DNA of 64,000 bases from Fomitopsis serialis. Lineage: Eukaryota; Basidiomycota; Agaricomycetes; Polyporales; Fomitopsidaceae. Positions 49,361 to 62,587 of this stretch are shown here, piece by piece (positions within the stretch are counted from its first letter, which is position 1; the number at the start of each line of letters is the position of its first letter). Both the position numbers and the translations under genes were made by a program. The notes below the pieces were generated by a model. The model had not been told where the DNA came from. It did not search any database and saw nothing but the letters and a program-made list of their open reading frames with translations. Location of the stretch: positions 248,001 through 312,000 of the forward strand of contig NW_025954961.1 of the NCBI RefSeq assembly GCF_022376445.1. The letters are read 5' to 3'.

Positions 49361-52300
49361 GGTTACAGACGGTCACCACTACTTACCAGGTCGTCGTGAT
49401 TTACCGTATACCCCGATGTTCCAACCCTCACCCACTCACCGCGGCCGCGTACACTAACAGAGAAGCAACATGGCGTGTCCAACGATAGCTCGTTATTCAA
49501 GCTCTGAAACTCGCGAAAGATGGTCCGTCGGTTCGATGTACACGCTCAGGGCGCAGGCTTCGTCAGTCAGTGTCGGACAGTGCAACCTCCGCATTCTCAC
49601 CCCAGTTGCAATGCTGCTCGAGCTCTCCAAGGTCTGTCATCATTCGCGCAAAGCTCGGGAGCCTATCGACATTGACAAGATATACCTCCACCCGCCACTC
49701 GGAAACGCCGAAGACGACTTGCACCAGGGGCACTGTGAGACCGGCGCTGCCAGGTCATGTTATCCGCCAGGAGCTGGAGAAGCGCAGGTACGTAGGATTC
49801 GTACGACGTCTCCATTCTCGACCGCAGCTAATGCGTCGCAACCTCACACGTACGACGTGTCTCCACCAGGCAACAGACGGAACACCGACAGCAGACGCAG
49901 ACGCCGTCGCACCAGACACATACGTCACCGCCAGCAGGAACGCCCGTGCCCTTCTCAGGCCGCGCGCGACTGGATGCAGCGAAGGCCGTGGTCCAGCGTA
50001 CCTGCGGGAAGCTCGCACGCACGCCCCGTACCTGGGGCACACCGGGCTTCCTCGCCTTCCACGACCGTTCTACGTGGAGTGCGTGGGCCGCGGGGGCGAG
50101 GGAAGCCTGTGGCGTGAGGGAAGGTCGGAAGGCCACCGCGCGAGCACACGTCCGCTGTACGCCCGCGCCGGACAGCCACAATACCCCGCTAGAAGTTGGC
50201 GGGAACGGAGACACCCACGCGCGGTCGTGAACTGGCGCACACGCCCTACCTCGGGCCCGCACGCTATTGCGCTCGGGTAATACAGCATGCAGCGCGAACG
50301 AACTCGGGCGGGACAGGTTCCGAGGGCAGGACAAACGCAGCGCACAAAACGGACTAGCATCCTCTGCCAGCGACCGGTGCAACGCACGCTGACGCTTCCG
50401 GGGCGCAGTAGGCCACGGGTTCGGGCGAGGAAGGACAAGCGAGAACGCGACGCTTCCTGCGAGCCGGCCGAATGGATACGCTATTGTTGAACAAGGGGAA
50501 GCCGCTTCCGAGGGACGAAGGCCGCAGAGCGCGCGCGCCCACGGTATTCGCCGTCCACGTTCCCACCTCGTGCGTCGAAGGCGTCCACTGCCGTGTAGTA
50601 GCGAGCTGTCTGTGCGACGGAACCGGAAGGTGTCGTCCTCGTCGAGGCTCTCCCACAGGGGGCGCGACCGCACCTTTGCTGCGCCTTCGCTGCCGCATTT
50701 ACGACCCTCCGCATTGGATCGGAGAGAATGGCTTCCTGACGCCCGGAGACCATAGCCCACTCACGTCCTATGGGATCGACACCATGGCGGAGAAGACGAC
50801 ATGGAGGGATATCCTCGGATGCGGCGAGACATTCGCTTGACCAATACAGTAGGATGCATCGTGTTATCTGTCAAGAGTGCTGGAGTTGATAGGTGGTGCA
50901 GCGAGCGCTGCTGGGGACACCCTGAGGGACGCACCGCCAGTTCTACGTCAGGGCATACAACGTCGGAGTGGTGGTTGGTACGCACCTTCCATACCAGCGG
51001 ATGTCCTGTCGTAGATAGTGACGCTGTTCAGTAGCATGCTTTGATACCACAAGATTCGCTGTACATGGCTTAGATCTGAAACGTGCCCCGAGCCCCTGAA
51101 CTGAGAGTATTGAACCTTCGTGTATGACAGACATTGACCGGATAGCTTATCCCTAAGCGTCATAGACACGGTAGTGTCGGCATGGATCTATACAGCGGTG
51201 TGTGCTTCTTCTGTACTTCGCACGGGCATACAGCCCTTGCCGGTGACGAGAAGACCCTGGTCAGCGAGCGAACGAAGGTTGGGTGACGTCCAGGAAGCAA
51301 TGTCAATGAAGCCGCAGAGTCATGGCATCCGCCGAGAAGCAAGGGTATGGCCCACCCAGAGCCGCGTCCAGCGTAGGTTCGCGCGAGATAAGGGACGACA
51401 GAACTGCGCGAGCGTATCTACACAGGGCCCGTGCAGGCAGTCGGAAGATGCGCACAAGCGTCAGATCTCCATTGAGCGCGTTCGAGCTGCCTAGTTTGTC
51501 GCATCGTCGCGCATAGCGCGGGCCAGGTGATCAGCGCGGACGGACATGGGCCGCCTGCCAGCGCTGCTGGACGACCGATGCGCGCGGGGGCGTTGCGCAA
51601 GAAGCAGGCTCGACCTTCCCGACCCCGCTGGCTGACTGGGTGCGAAATGGATGCCGTAACTTACCGTGGTCCTCGTCAGCGGCCACAACGCTGTTGTGGC
51701 GCAGGGGGTGGGCAGACATGGATCCACGCATGGAAGGTGCACTTGCCATAGTGGTGCAGAAAAGAGGATTCAGGATGCGCCGTAGTCTCGGGGGTGCCAA
51801 ACGTACACGTCAGGTGCGCTGTCGCGTTGTGACTTGTCTGTCAAACGCAATTGCCGGAAGAAACCCGTGTAACTGACTTGCCGGCAGTCCAGACAGAAGC
51901 TTCCGCTCTGTCCAGTTGTACTGTCGTCTCGGTGCTCGGTGGATAGCGCCGCTGTAGGCTTGCCGCTGTCGCGCGCGCACCCCAGCTTCGCCCCACGTTT
52001 GTCATTCGGGATGAGCCAGCCTCGACTCGAGAAGACACCCCGACACGTCCACACGTCCAGCCCAGGACAGCTGCGGCCGCGAATGGCACGACCCTGAGGC
52101 AAAAAAGGCCTAAGGAAAAGGAATTCTCCTTGCGATTCGAAGCCGGAGCATTCGGACGAAATTAAGCGTGGACGGCGCATGAAGCACCCGACGCTCGTCC
52201 GGAACTAAGAAATGGGGCCCTAAAGCGTGGATGGAGATAATTGAGATACGCACCACGGGAGTGTCCACTTGGGCCGTCGTCGTCCGCTCACTCGACACTG

Positions 52301-53949
52301 GGGACTCCACAGGGAGCCTTGGAGTTGGTAGGGTAGCACGGTGGTATTTTGGCGGCGCTCTGCGCCCGGGGTGGTCGCAAAGTCCGCCGCCGTACGTATG
52401 GACGAGCAATTTCAAGTGCTGAGCGTGGCAGGTACCGCCTACAAATTGCGCGAGCCAAGGGTGCACATGCGTGTCTGCGGCCGAGAGTCGAGACGTAGCC
52501 AAAACCGTCGTGCAGTCGTTCGGAAGCCAGCTGGCTCTTGCTGCTCACATGGCCGGGCGCGGCGACAAGGTACAGCGTACGTACGCATACCACTCGGGCG
52601 GCGAGCCCGCTACGGATATGGAGCCACGCAGAGGGGCAGCACGCAGGCTAAACGGGGCGCACTGTGCGCGGGAGCTCGAGAGGCACGCTTCCCATACGGT
52701 GCGGCGCGTCCGGGCGGCTTCCTCGTCCCGTCTTGGAAGCAGCGGACCACAGCGAGCGCGCGGCCCCGACGAGCACCCGTGCCACCCAATCGCCGCGCGT
52801 TCGATCTTCGTGCGTCGGGCTCCTCTGGGTGCCGCCACCACGCGGCACGGACACGTGCGGCGTACCGCGAACGTCGGGCAGCGCGTGCGCGACAGCGGCG
52901 GGCCGGCGACAGCTCGGCGCCGGGGACCTGTAGCTCGCCGGCGGGTGGGCTGGCGGGTGGCTGGTGGTGTGGCCGGTGCGCACCGCGACTGGGAGGGTGG
53001 CTGAGGAGGACGATAAGCGGGGGCCGTGTCGCGGAGGGATCTGAGAGCGCATCTGGCTGCGTCAGGCTATCGCGACGGGTCGATCACGCGGGACCCGCCC
53101 CGGGTGCACACGCGGTTCTCCTGCGCGTCGCGACGCGTCCAGGGTGAACGTTCTCCACCTCCTCCTCCCCAGCTCACCCTGTCCTCGTCGCGTGCTCCTT
53201 CGCCGCGCCGCGTCTCAGCGGTAGCGTGATGCGTGGCCTATTGCTCTGAAACAAGCACACTCGGACAGCCCCAGCCCCAGAACTTGTCTCACCACTACTC
53301 GTTACACGACTAGCAGCCGCCCTCGCCCAAGTGCCGACCGCTCCGGCAAATCATTCGCGCTTGCAGCTGACAGATAACGCGTCTTGCGCCAGCACTTCCG
53401 CGCGATTTGCACGGCCACGGGCATGATGTTTGGCTTCTTCTGCATTGTGTACTTCCTATACGCTACGATTACAGACGGAGGCATGCAAAGATGAGGGGAG
53501 CAGTGTACGACAGACGGTTGAATATATATAGAGCGCCACAGTCCAACCACACCGGGCACCGACAGCAGAGACGAGCACAGAGATATCCCGGACCAATAAG
53601 TAACAAAAATAAAAGAACACAAAGGCGACGGTGACTCCAAGAACCGGATGAGAGTGGAACACAACGATGCAATGCGGGGTGAATGATACAATGAGCGCCA
53701 GAGGCGAATGGGGTGGTCAGTACATAGCACCAGTCTTTTGGCCTTGCTTCTTCGTGATGACGTCCCACACACGTGTCTGTGTGCGTGCGCGTAAGGGTAT
53801 GGCCGTTTTGAAGGTATCGGTCTCGCCCACAAAGCAGTGTACAGCGAGAGGCGGAGGCGGGGCGGCGAGCGGGCAGGAGGCGTGACGAATAGATAAGGCA
53901 ACGGCACAGGACGGTGTCTCTAAGTCCAATAAAGAATAATGCAACGCGG
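49361..53949. other. GC-rich coding-poor 4.6 kb gap
   Basis: The stretch from about 49.9 to 53.2 kb is visibly richer in G and C than the gene-bearing flanks and holds many overlapping open frames in all directions, as GC-rich non-coding DNA does (fewer stops). None shows domain-like text. The last 700 bp are the 3' flank of the GATA gene, with a TATA-like run (53520-53529) and A-rich tracts. A regulatory region, long non-coding RNA or decayed element are options; none is supported directly. Confidence 0.35.
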
Positions 53950-55613
53950 TCAGCACACAGCCTTCCGCGCCTTGTCCTTCGGCGACAGGTCCACGGGCAC
54001 AGGCTGCCAGCCGGTGACTTCGGGGATCGTGACGTCCCCTGGCCTCCGCTGCATGTCGTGCGGCGCAGGAAGCGAACCGCGCCGATAGTAATCGCCTTGC
54101 GGTTGGTTGCCCGGGTAGTACATGGGCGCTGTCGCGGCCTTGCGCGGGGTAGGTTGCTGCGAGCCGGGCTGAAGCGAAGCGATGTCGTTGAGCGGCGCGT
54201 TAGGCAGCCGAATGGCACCGTCTCGGCCAACCAACGGCGGAGATTGCGAATCCGAGTCACGCATCGGGTAGGGCTGTGCGGCGGGGGAACCCATAGACGA
54301 CGACGGTGCAGATCCTGAGGAGTAGACGGAGACTACATGAACACCAGGAAATTCAACACCACCGAAGGTGCTTAGAAGGAGCGTCGAGACGTACCGTTAT
54401 CGTCCCAGTCGCTCGACGCGCCGATGGACGAGCCACCCGACGAAGACACGGAAGACCGTCGCGGCATCTGCATGACAGGGCCCTCCATCTCGCCTTCTCG
54501 CGGCTCCTTCTTGACCATGGCCGGGATCTTCCCTGCTTTCGGGCTACCGCCGACAACCTTAGGCGCTTTCCGCGTCTTGCTGCCGGCGCGGAGCTCGTCG
54601 AATCGCAGAGGGCGCGGCCGCAGATGCGTGCGCTCGTACAAACCACACTTGTTGCAGACGATCTTGCCCGGATTGAGCGTCGACCGCCGCCAGCTCGGAG
54701 GCTCGGTGGTGTGGCAGTTGAAACATCGCCGCCTAAGGTACTGCGTCTCCTTCGAGGCAGCGTCGTCCGTGTGTTGAACGAGCATGCCGTTGTGCGGTGC
54801 GAGGCAGGGCATCGGGTGCATTCCTGTTGACCCTGGCCGGTAGGAGGTCTGCGAGGGGACGATCACAGGCGTATGGTCCTCCGTCTTGATGCCGTCCAAG
54901 TGGTGGAAGTCGTGATAGGGCGGGTGTGGCGAGGGGACGGTGTGCGCAAAGGGCTCGTCCATCACGTGTGGAAGCGATTCGCACATGGCAAGGTGTGGCG
55001 AATTGTCCATGGACAGCGGCTCGCTGTAGACCGTACTCGGACGCGAACCGTACGGGCTGCTCGTGACGGAGTCGTGGTCGCTGCCCATGAACGGCGGTGG
55101 CGGGGTATACATCATCTCGGCGCGGTCCTGGCGAACGTACGGGAAGGTGTTGCGGCGCTGCATCGCGACGTCGTGCGCGTGGCGCATTCCGTGCCCGAGT
55201 GGCGCGTCGATGTGTGCGGACTGAGGCATACCAGACCAGTGGGCGTGGTGGGACTGCTGGCGGAGGCGGTGGTCGACGTACTGCTCGTGTTGGAAGTGGT
55301 GGTGGTGCTCCGGCATGTCGGGCTCGTACAACTCGTCCAGGAGCGAGCCGCGGGAGCCGGGCGGGTTGTAGGAGCCGGGATAGGGCGCGGACCACATGTG
55401 GGCGGCCTCGAGAGTGTGCGACTCGGGAGGGATGCCGTTCTCGTCGTGGTTGGGGTCGAAGATGTAGCGGGGCGGGGCGAGATCCATGGAGGACTTGTAG
55501 TTGGGTGGCGACTGGAAGGGGGGATGCATGTCGCCGTCGAAGATGTGGGGGGAGGGCGTGCGGGGGGTGGACGCGTCTGAGTAGGAGGTGCAGTCGAAGA
55601 GTAGGGGTTCCAT
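53950..55613 (-). CDS. GATA-type zinc finger transcription factor
   Basis: The start at 55613 gives MEPLLFDCTSYSDASTPRTPSP, then a long disordered, His/Pro/Ser-rich region with SPHLAMCESLP and IKTEDHTPVIVPSQTSYRPG. The single GATA finger is at about residues 300-340: CFNCHTTEPPSWRR, then KIVCNKCGLYERTH. The Cys spacing is 2-19-2, longer than the classic 17 or 18. A basic tail (RPRPLRFDELRAGSKTRKAPKVV) follows, typical of GATA factors. One intron (GTACGT donor near 54392, GTAG acceptor near 54334) joins the last exon, ending SPKDKARKAVC. The frame is open upstream to 56171, but that stretch lacks protein character and Met-Glu-Pro is preferred. Target genes are unknown. It lies 1 kb downstream of the ING gene on the same strand. 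Confidence 0.88.
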
Positions 55614-56617
55614 GGACGGGGCGGGGGCGGGGCGGGCGTTGGGCGACACGATGGCTGTAGGGAAGCAGCAGCGCGTGTCCGCAAAGGGGCAAAGGTCGAC
55701 GATTCGACGGCAGAGAAGGCGTTCTGGTTTTGAGCAGCATGCCCGCCAGCGTGGTTCCGGGGTCCCGACATCCTGTGCACGCAGCCGAGAATGGTCTAGC
55801 GGCCACTCTCTCGACCCACTCCCTCGGTGCCCACGGTGGCTCTCGGACAAACACAACCGAGCCTCGCGCGGACTTGGAAGAATCGCAGGCACGCTAACGC
55901 CTACTGCGCCCGTCTGCACGGCGCACCTCCCTCGTCTGCCCTTCTGCAGCGTCCATGGCTGCAGTGCGCCGCGGCGGGGTCCTCTGCAGCCCACCGCACG
56001 GCACTGCACACCGCCCTGCCCGTGTGCCGCTTCCCAGGTGGGCAGGCCATCCTCCGCCAGTGCGGCACCGCTGTCAACGTCACGCCTCCCACGGACTTCG
56101 TATTTCGTGACCCTAGTTACGCCCAATTTCCAATATCCAATGTCCATTTTCGCCCGTCCTGCGCGATACACCGTCTGGCTGCCTAATCGGGAGCCCCTCC
56201 AGTTCCGAACTGAGCCAGTCCCTCATCTCGCACATGGATCTCCAGTCCGATTCAAAGACCCGCCGAAGATCTTCGGCCTCCGCCGCTCGCCCGGCGTCTC
56301 TCCATAGCGACCTGGGCTGAACCCGTTCGGTGTCTCTACTCGCTCAGCCAATCCATGTACACTCGCTCCTCCATTCAGTCCTCCACGGCGCTCCTCTGCT
56401 CCCTTCTCCCGGCTCACGCGCCTCCTCCCTGTTCGTGCCTTCATACCGCAGGGCGACCTCCTTCCGCTGTCTGCACACCACCGCACCGCACAGCCCGTCC
56501 AAGCTGCCACCGCACACTGCACCCCGCTTCCACAGCGCTCGCGGCCCCATTACGCCATACAGCACGCCCTTCCTCTGTTTCACTTCCTCGAGCGCACCAT
56601 TGTGGCGAAGCTCTCCA
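55614..56617. other. Promoter and leader of the GATA gene
   Basis: This kilobase is between the GATA start and the ING-family stop, both leftward. It is CT/GA-rich with several open frames that look non-coding. A long regulated 5' leader would fit a GATA factor, but this is inference. Confidence 0.35.
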
Positions 56618-58369
56618 TTATTTCTTCCTTCCTTTCCGCCCAGCGTTCGCAGCGCCCATACCCCCCTTCTTCATCGTCGCTAGGCAATCGCTGCAGTACC
56701 AGCTCTCGGGAAGCGGCGACTTCAGGTGGACACAATCCAGATGGAACTGTATAATCCAATACCGTCAGCACGCGGAGCCTGCCGTCAATGACGGACAGCC
56801 ACTCACCCATTGGTAGCGGCAATTGGGATTGTCGCAAGCAATCATCTAAAAAGTACCATAACGCCGTGCGACGCGCAGAATCAGCAAGCGAATTCCCTCC
56901 AAGGACGAGGCCTCGCCGGACCCTCGCCCCCGGGCGCTCCGGGTGGTACGCACCTCGCCGTAAGACATCCTTTGGCAAATGCAGTATATTTCTTTATCCT
57001 CTGCGTCCCCGCCTTCTTCCATCTCGAGATCGTCTTCGCCCTCTGCGTCTTCGTCCGCGTCCAGCCCGGCGGATGCCGTGACTCGGCGCGAACGCGCAGG
57101 GGACTGTCGGGTCTGCTGCGACGCCCTCGACCGCTGGCCTGCGCCGTAGGCGCTCGCTGGCATGGGTGCTGGGCTCGGCAGCTTGATGCTTCCCGCCGAA
57201 GCGGCTGTGGCTATTCTCCGTTCTATTGTACGTACGATGGAGCGTAACGTCAGCGGGGCACGTCGGGACCCAGCACAAAATGGTCATATCGCATCGGCAA
57301 ACAAAGCATTACAAATGAGCGACTGTGACTCGCGAAGGAGCAGTCTGGGATACGCACTCTTTTGCGGTGGTGCTACGCTGGCCGAAGGCGCGGGCGGCGG
57401 CGCCTCAGGGATGGCAATGGCGTTGCGCAAACTCTCGGTGATTCGTTCTGCGGGATTTCGCGAACCTTGGCCGAGGGAGTAGCTCGCCTGAATCTCAGGG
57501 CGGGTTCGCCTTGCAAGACAGCACCTTGCTGAGGTCATGGTCCAGCCTGGCCCTCGCCCGCTGTATGAGTTGTACCATCCGTTCCGCCAAGGCGATCTTC
57601 TCTGCGGCCAGTTGGTCGATTTCGGCATACTGAGCGGAGATGTTTTGAGGAATTGCGCCATCTTTCGGTGCGAGCGGTTGCCCCGGATTCTTGAGCGAGT
57701 GTCGTACATACTTGCCACCTTCCTTCTGTATCTCCTGCTGCAGCTCTGTGGTGCGTAGGTCATACGTCCGGTATGATGCACGATGGTGTCAAGCACAGCA
57801 TGCAGATCAGGTACGCGATAGCATGGTGTCGTTTCATGGGTTTCAAGCAGGAAGAAGCGTCGGGACCACGAGTTATGCGAATTGATGCAGAGAGCCAGTT
57901 ATCAGCTAATGCCCTTCGGGGCTGAACAGAGCCAAGGCGATTCAACTGACCTTGTGTGCGCACTTCGCGCTGTCTTATCTCTGCAAGCAAATGTTGTGTC
58001 TCGGCTGGGAGATTGTCCAAACCTGTAGACCAGGGAGAAGGCGTTAGCGTGGGCACGTTCGCGGGAGGTAAATTAAATTATCGAGGTGCGGCCGCGTTCG
58101 CGTACGAGTGGAATGGTTCAGCGACGCCGCCACCACACCCGATCGACGACGCGTCGGTGGCGGCGTGACAGAATACGCTATCAACAGTGCCGTAGGGGAG
58201 ATCTCATTTTGCATCTGCGCGTAGCACCACCCTGATCAAATGTCGCCACCGCCCATGTGATCGAGCAAGACGTGGCCAGGACGAGACCTGAGCAGCGCAT
58301 CGAACCATGAGACTTACTGGAAATGTACTCCGCCGCTATGGTGGCGGCTTCCTCCAAATTAGCGTTCAT
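56618..58369 (-). CDS. ING-family PHD finger protein (Yng2/Png1-like)
   Basis: ING proteins read H3K4me3 and belong to NuA4 or Rpd3-type complexes. The start at 58369 gives MNANLEEAATIAAEYISS, then LDNLPAETQHLLAEIRQREVRTQ, ELQQEIQKEGGKYVRHSLKNPG, IDQLAAEKIALAERMVQLIQRARARLDHDLSKVL: the ING N-terminal helices. A linker (SLGQGSRNPAERITESLRNAIAI) is in a shifted frame, which suggests an indel near 57500-57520. The C-terminal PHD finger is EIYCICQRMSYGEMIACDNPNCRYQWFHLDCVHLKSPLPESWYCSDC, with all Cys/His ligands and the aromatic cage residues, then a basic end GRKGRKK. The exons of the finger are split by introns after SYGE and after QW. One intron near 57760-57950 is about 190 nt. Confidence 0.87.
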
Positions 58370-61300
58370 AGTGCGCCGGGTGTGCCTCTGTGTGGGTGGC
58401 GATAGCAACGAAGAAGGCCAGGAAGACGAGCACTTCGGGACGAAGCCGGCGGAAGGAGGATGATGGTGGCAAGAGAGACAGTTACGAAAGCGGCAATTGC
58501 GTCAATCTTGGGCCGGAGCTTGAAATGGCTAAGGCGCAGAAGCCTCCTTGTATATGGGCGCCTACGGTTATCAAGCCACAGTTTGCAGCCCGATGAGGTG
58601 ATGCCTCGTGGCTGTCCTTTTAAATCCGTCGCGCAAACAGATGACGTAAAACACGGTTCCTCCTCTGAAGTGAAGTCCCCGGGGTCCAGGCGTTTGGTAG
58701 CGGCGCGGCGAGCTTCCCGTTGCTCGCAGGTCCCGTGGATGGCGTTGTCGCTCACTTGGACACCCCACAACCCATACTACGTATGGGGGACTCAAAGAAG
58801 AGCTGGTTGGCACGTAGATACGTGCTGCATTGTATGCAAAATACGATTTGCCGTTCAGCCGCCTAGTAACATTGGAGCAGCGAGTTAACGGGAAGCTCGA
58901 TGTTCGCTTGACCACACAAGACCAATCAGAAGCGCGAGGCCCCAACATGTGCGAGAGGCCGGCCGTCCCAAAGTCATCCCGATTTATATTGCATTCCTTG
59001 TGCGTTCCCGCCTCAGTGGTACTCATTGTTGGTTCATAGCCACCCAATTCTGGAATGTCAAGGAAGGACGAGCCGCCTGAACACTTACGGTCTAAAGTAC
59101 ATTATCACAGGTCTACAGCGCACGTGTAATTCGCGCACATGCAGTCGCCGGCTTGTCACTCGTCGCAAGGTCACAATACATAGTAGTGCATCTCCTTTCT
59201 CTGACCTTCGCGATTATACTTAGCATTGCAGGATGACTCAAAGGAGAAAGAAAGCCTGTCATTGTTGACGTCCAGACCCTACTCAGGGCGCCGCGGGAGT
59301 GCGACGTACCGCTTGTCACCATCTCGTCCTTAAGGGGTTGACGAACACGCACACGGTATTTCTGGTGCGTTCCAATTGATCACCGGATGCCGTCACTCGG
59401 CTTTGAGCGGTATGCTATCATAAGGCTGGCTAGAACATCGCTCACCCATGTACGACCGACGTACGGCAATAACGCCACCGCAGTGCTTCTCCCGTCATAT
59501 TGTCGATGTAAGCTGGTGTACGACCAGTACCCACGCGATCCAAACGGACAGATACCGGCGGCCCATAGGAAGAGGGTCTTCCTTTCCATTTCCCCCGTCG
59601 GCCCTGAGGGGGGATGACGCATTGTGAGCAGCCTATCACATAACGAATATTCCAACTCGAAGCTGACCTTTGCAATGTCCCATAGCAGCCCAAATTGTAA
59701 TAGCGGTACGTCGGGCAGCTGACTCTTACTCAGCAAAGTGACTAGTCCAGCGATCAGCGCATTCTGTACCTAGCCGAGCAAAAGAAGGGGGGAGGCATGC
59801 ATACAGTATCCAACGGCCACTCACCTTTTCGCAAAATTGCTGCATTGAGTTCATTATGCAAATTCGCTTGGAACGGCCCCGGGATATTAGAAATCTTGAT
59901 TCCAGACTGCACGCATGTGCCGTACTTACCATAGGATTGATGGTGAGACTTGAAGATGTCGACATCAACTCGTTGCACAGTCATGACTGGTTAGCTGCAG
60001 GATAATCACAACCACCATATACGTGTGATCGAAGTTGGATCGAAGTGGCGTGTATAATTCGCCCCCAAGCTACCATTGGCCACGACGTGCATCGCGGAGC
60101 GGCCGATGGACCCGGTGCGTCGAGTGAGCACCACTGGATGCTCCCGAGACGAAACATAGTACAGCAAGGATATCTCCATGATATCTGGCTAAGTACGCTT
60201 GCCTGTTCCTGGCTAAAGTGTTGCTTCTCGCGACCCCTGCAAGATCGCCTTCTTCGCTTCTACTAATCCACGTCTGGAGTCTGGACTGGGATTGCCCTGT
60301 GGGGTGTCTTGCTCCCACACTGACAGGCCTCTACTAAGAGAATGCTTGCCGAGCGCAGTTTCGGGACATGAAACACGAAAGGAGCTTATCTCGGGGTCTC
60401 CGTCAACGGTGCCACGGTGCTACGTTGTGGCGTCCCGCTTCGCCACACAGGAAGCCCTGACTGTACGGACCTACCACCGCGGACATGAGTCTTAACAAAC
60501 AGTAATGCCATGCACTTACCATATAATGGACAAGCTGCGGATCGTCATCCTCCTTGGACATCCATCCCGAGTCCCAGACGGACGATTGGCCGTCCTTGGG
60601 AAGGCGCTAACGTCAATCACCAACCCAACAGCGAGACGAAGACGGGAGGATATCTGTGAATCCGTGGCTCCTGCGGAAGCTGTTGACAGCCTGGACCTCT
60701 ACACTTGGGGATGATCGACAGAGTGGCACATACTTACTCACCAGCATCCTAGCATCGCTACCGGGTTCATGCGGGCTGCACGGTCGGGACCATATCGACA
60801 GACAGTCCGAGCCCCGTCGGTAGCCGAAGCAAGGCGGCACCGACATGCAATACATTGTGCAGCTGGCGTTTGGGACACGCAGCACATGGATGTCCGTGAG
60901 ACCCACATGTCCATGGATGCACCCCCTGGGCGACGTGCCCGTAGAAGCCACTTGCGGCGAGGCTGTGTGCACGCCCACGGCCACACTGCAATCCGGCAAT
61001 ATGCTTCGGAGGATGAGAGCCGCTCCATACCACTACCTGTCAATCTGTCAGAGCGATTGACTAATGCAGCATAGGTGTCATCACGATCGGGATGGCCTGG
61101 CAGCTGAGCTTTGGCTGAGCTGGCCCATCTGCATGCCAAACCTACTATTTTGAAAACTCTGAAGACGCATTCACGTCCTTGGACCACCTTCGTATTGATA
61201 GGATGTAGGGCTGTGTACCATAATGTTATTTGACAGAGAAGGTACGTCGACGAAAGCAGTACCAGCTGCCCTATGGCGACAACTGACATGATTTCGTGAG

Positions 61301-62587
61301 CAGAGGTTCCGGAAGAACGGGCAAGAGCCTTCCGCACTCGTCAAGGCCGACAACGAATTGTTTTGGCTCGTGATGCAGGATACAGAGCTGACTCCGTTGG
61401 CGCTCAATCTATAAGCAGTGTATTTCATGTTGTCGACGGTGTAACGCCATAGGACACACAGATCCTCAGTATACCATGTGGATCACCCTAGAAATGGAGA
61501 GCAGCCGTATCCTCCGGCATGAGATTGTCAACACTCCGCATGTCAAGCACGCCTCGATTTTGAGAGTACGCTCCTTTCTCGCAGGAACGACGAGGGGTGA
61601 TCAGCGTGTGGCAACTCCGCTACAGCATGAACCCCGGTCGTGCGACCGTCGCACAGAGCAACGTCGTATGCATAGATTTGACACGCAAGGCGACAACGAC
61701 TTTGGCAGCGGCACAAAGATGTTGTCAAGACTTCCGAAGCAACGAGGAAAGGGATATGGTATAGCCATGTGCGAGAAAATTTGCGACTGAGATTTCAGCG
61801 AGGGCAAAGACGACGTACCTGTCAGGGAGGGACAAGGTTGACACGCTGCGAGCGGTCCGGTAGCTCACGAAAAAGCCTGCAATGTACGTTGCATACGATG
61901 TTGACCACGGACGCCAAGTGATCCGAGTACCTGAGCAGCTTCTTGATTCAAGAATCGAGTCGCCGAGACTGATTAGTCCTACAGCAGCAATTGCATACCG
62001 CATCTCATCGAGACTGGGATCTAAGGCGACTTCGTTGCGTCAGCTTGCCATCGTCCAACAAAGAGGGTACAGTCGCTGAGTACCAGAAGAACGCTTAGCT
62101 TAGCCACGGTGGGAAACGACCCATCTCCCACATAGCCCTTAGGTCTATTACCAGGTCCTGAACAGATCAAGGTCCCAAGATGTATGACGTTCATCAAGCA
62201 CTAGAGAAGCAGCCTGTGCACTGCACTTATGCACCGCTGTTCAGCGAGATGCCTAGCACCGTATGCGCAAGGCCAGTCATGGAGCAGCGGGTCCTCGAAT
62301 TCGAGAGCCAACTGAATGCACCTGCCAGTAAGGAGAGGAGATGTAGCGGAGGGCCGACGCGGAGGCGAAGGTTTGAACACTGAGTAACTCAGTAAGTTCT
62401 CGCTGGAGGGGCAAGGAGTGCATCACGTGGGACGGCCGCCCGCGAGCGCGGTGGGAGGGCGAGCTGGGAGCAGGAAAACATTCGCTCGTCTTCGTCGCCT
62501 CGAGGCATGCCTGGCGCCGCGCTCCGGAACGGCGACATCCTCTGAACCTGCTCTCGGGCTGAGCGAACCTCTTTCACGGCTTCCGTC
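58370..62587. other. Coding-poor 4.2 kb gap with possible gene fragments
   Basis: On the minus strand, short frames with some protein character occur: VALDPSLDEMRYAIAAVGLISLGDSILESRSCSG near 61930-62030, a hydrophobic IMSVVAIGQLVLLSSTYLLCQITLWY near 61215-61290, and QLPDVPLLQFGLLWDIAK near 59660-59720. GT-AG sites can be placed beside them, but I could not join them into one model or recognise a family. They may be a multi-exon membrane protein gene damaged by base-call errors, or a relic. Confidence 0.3.

Noticed and set aside
49828..50760. 310-codon minus-strand frame in the GC-rich gap
   Set aside because: Its Arg/Ala/Cys-rich composition with equally long frames in other phases is typical of GC-rich non-coding DNA.
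54372..56171. Start of the GATA factor at 56171 (599-residue frame)
   Set aside because: The upstream 180 residues look like translated GC-rich leader. MEPLLFDC at 55613 begins the protein-like text.
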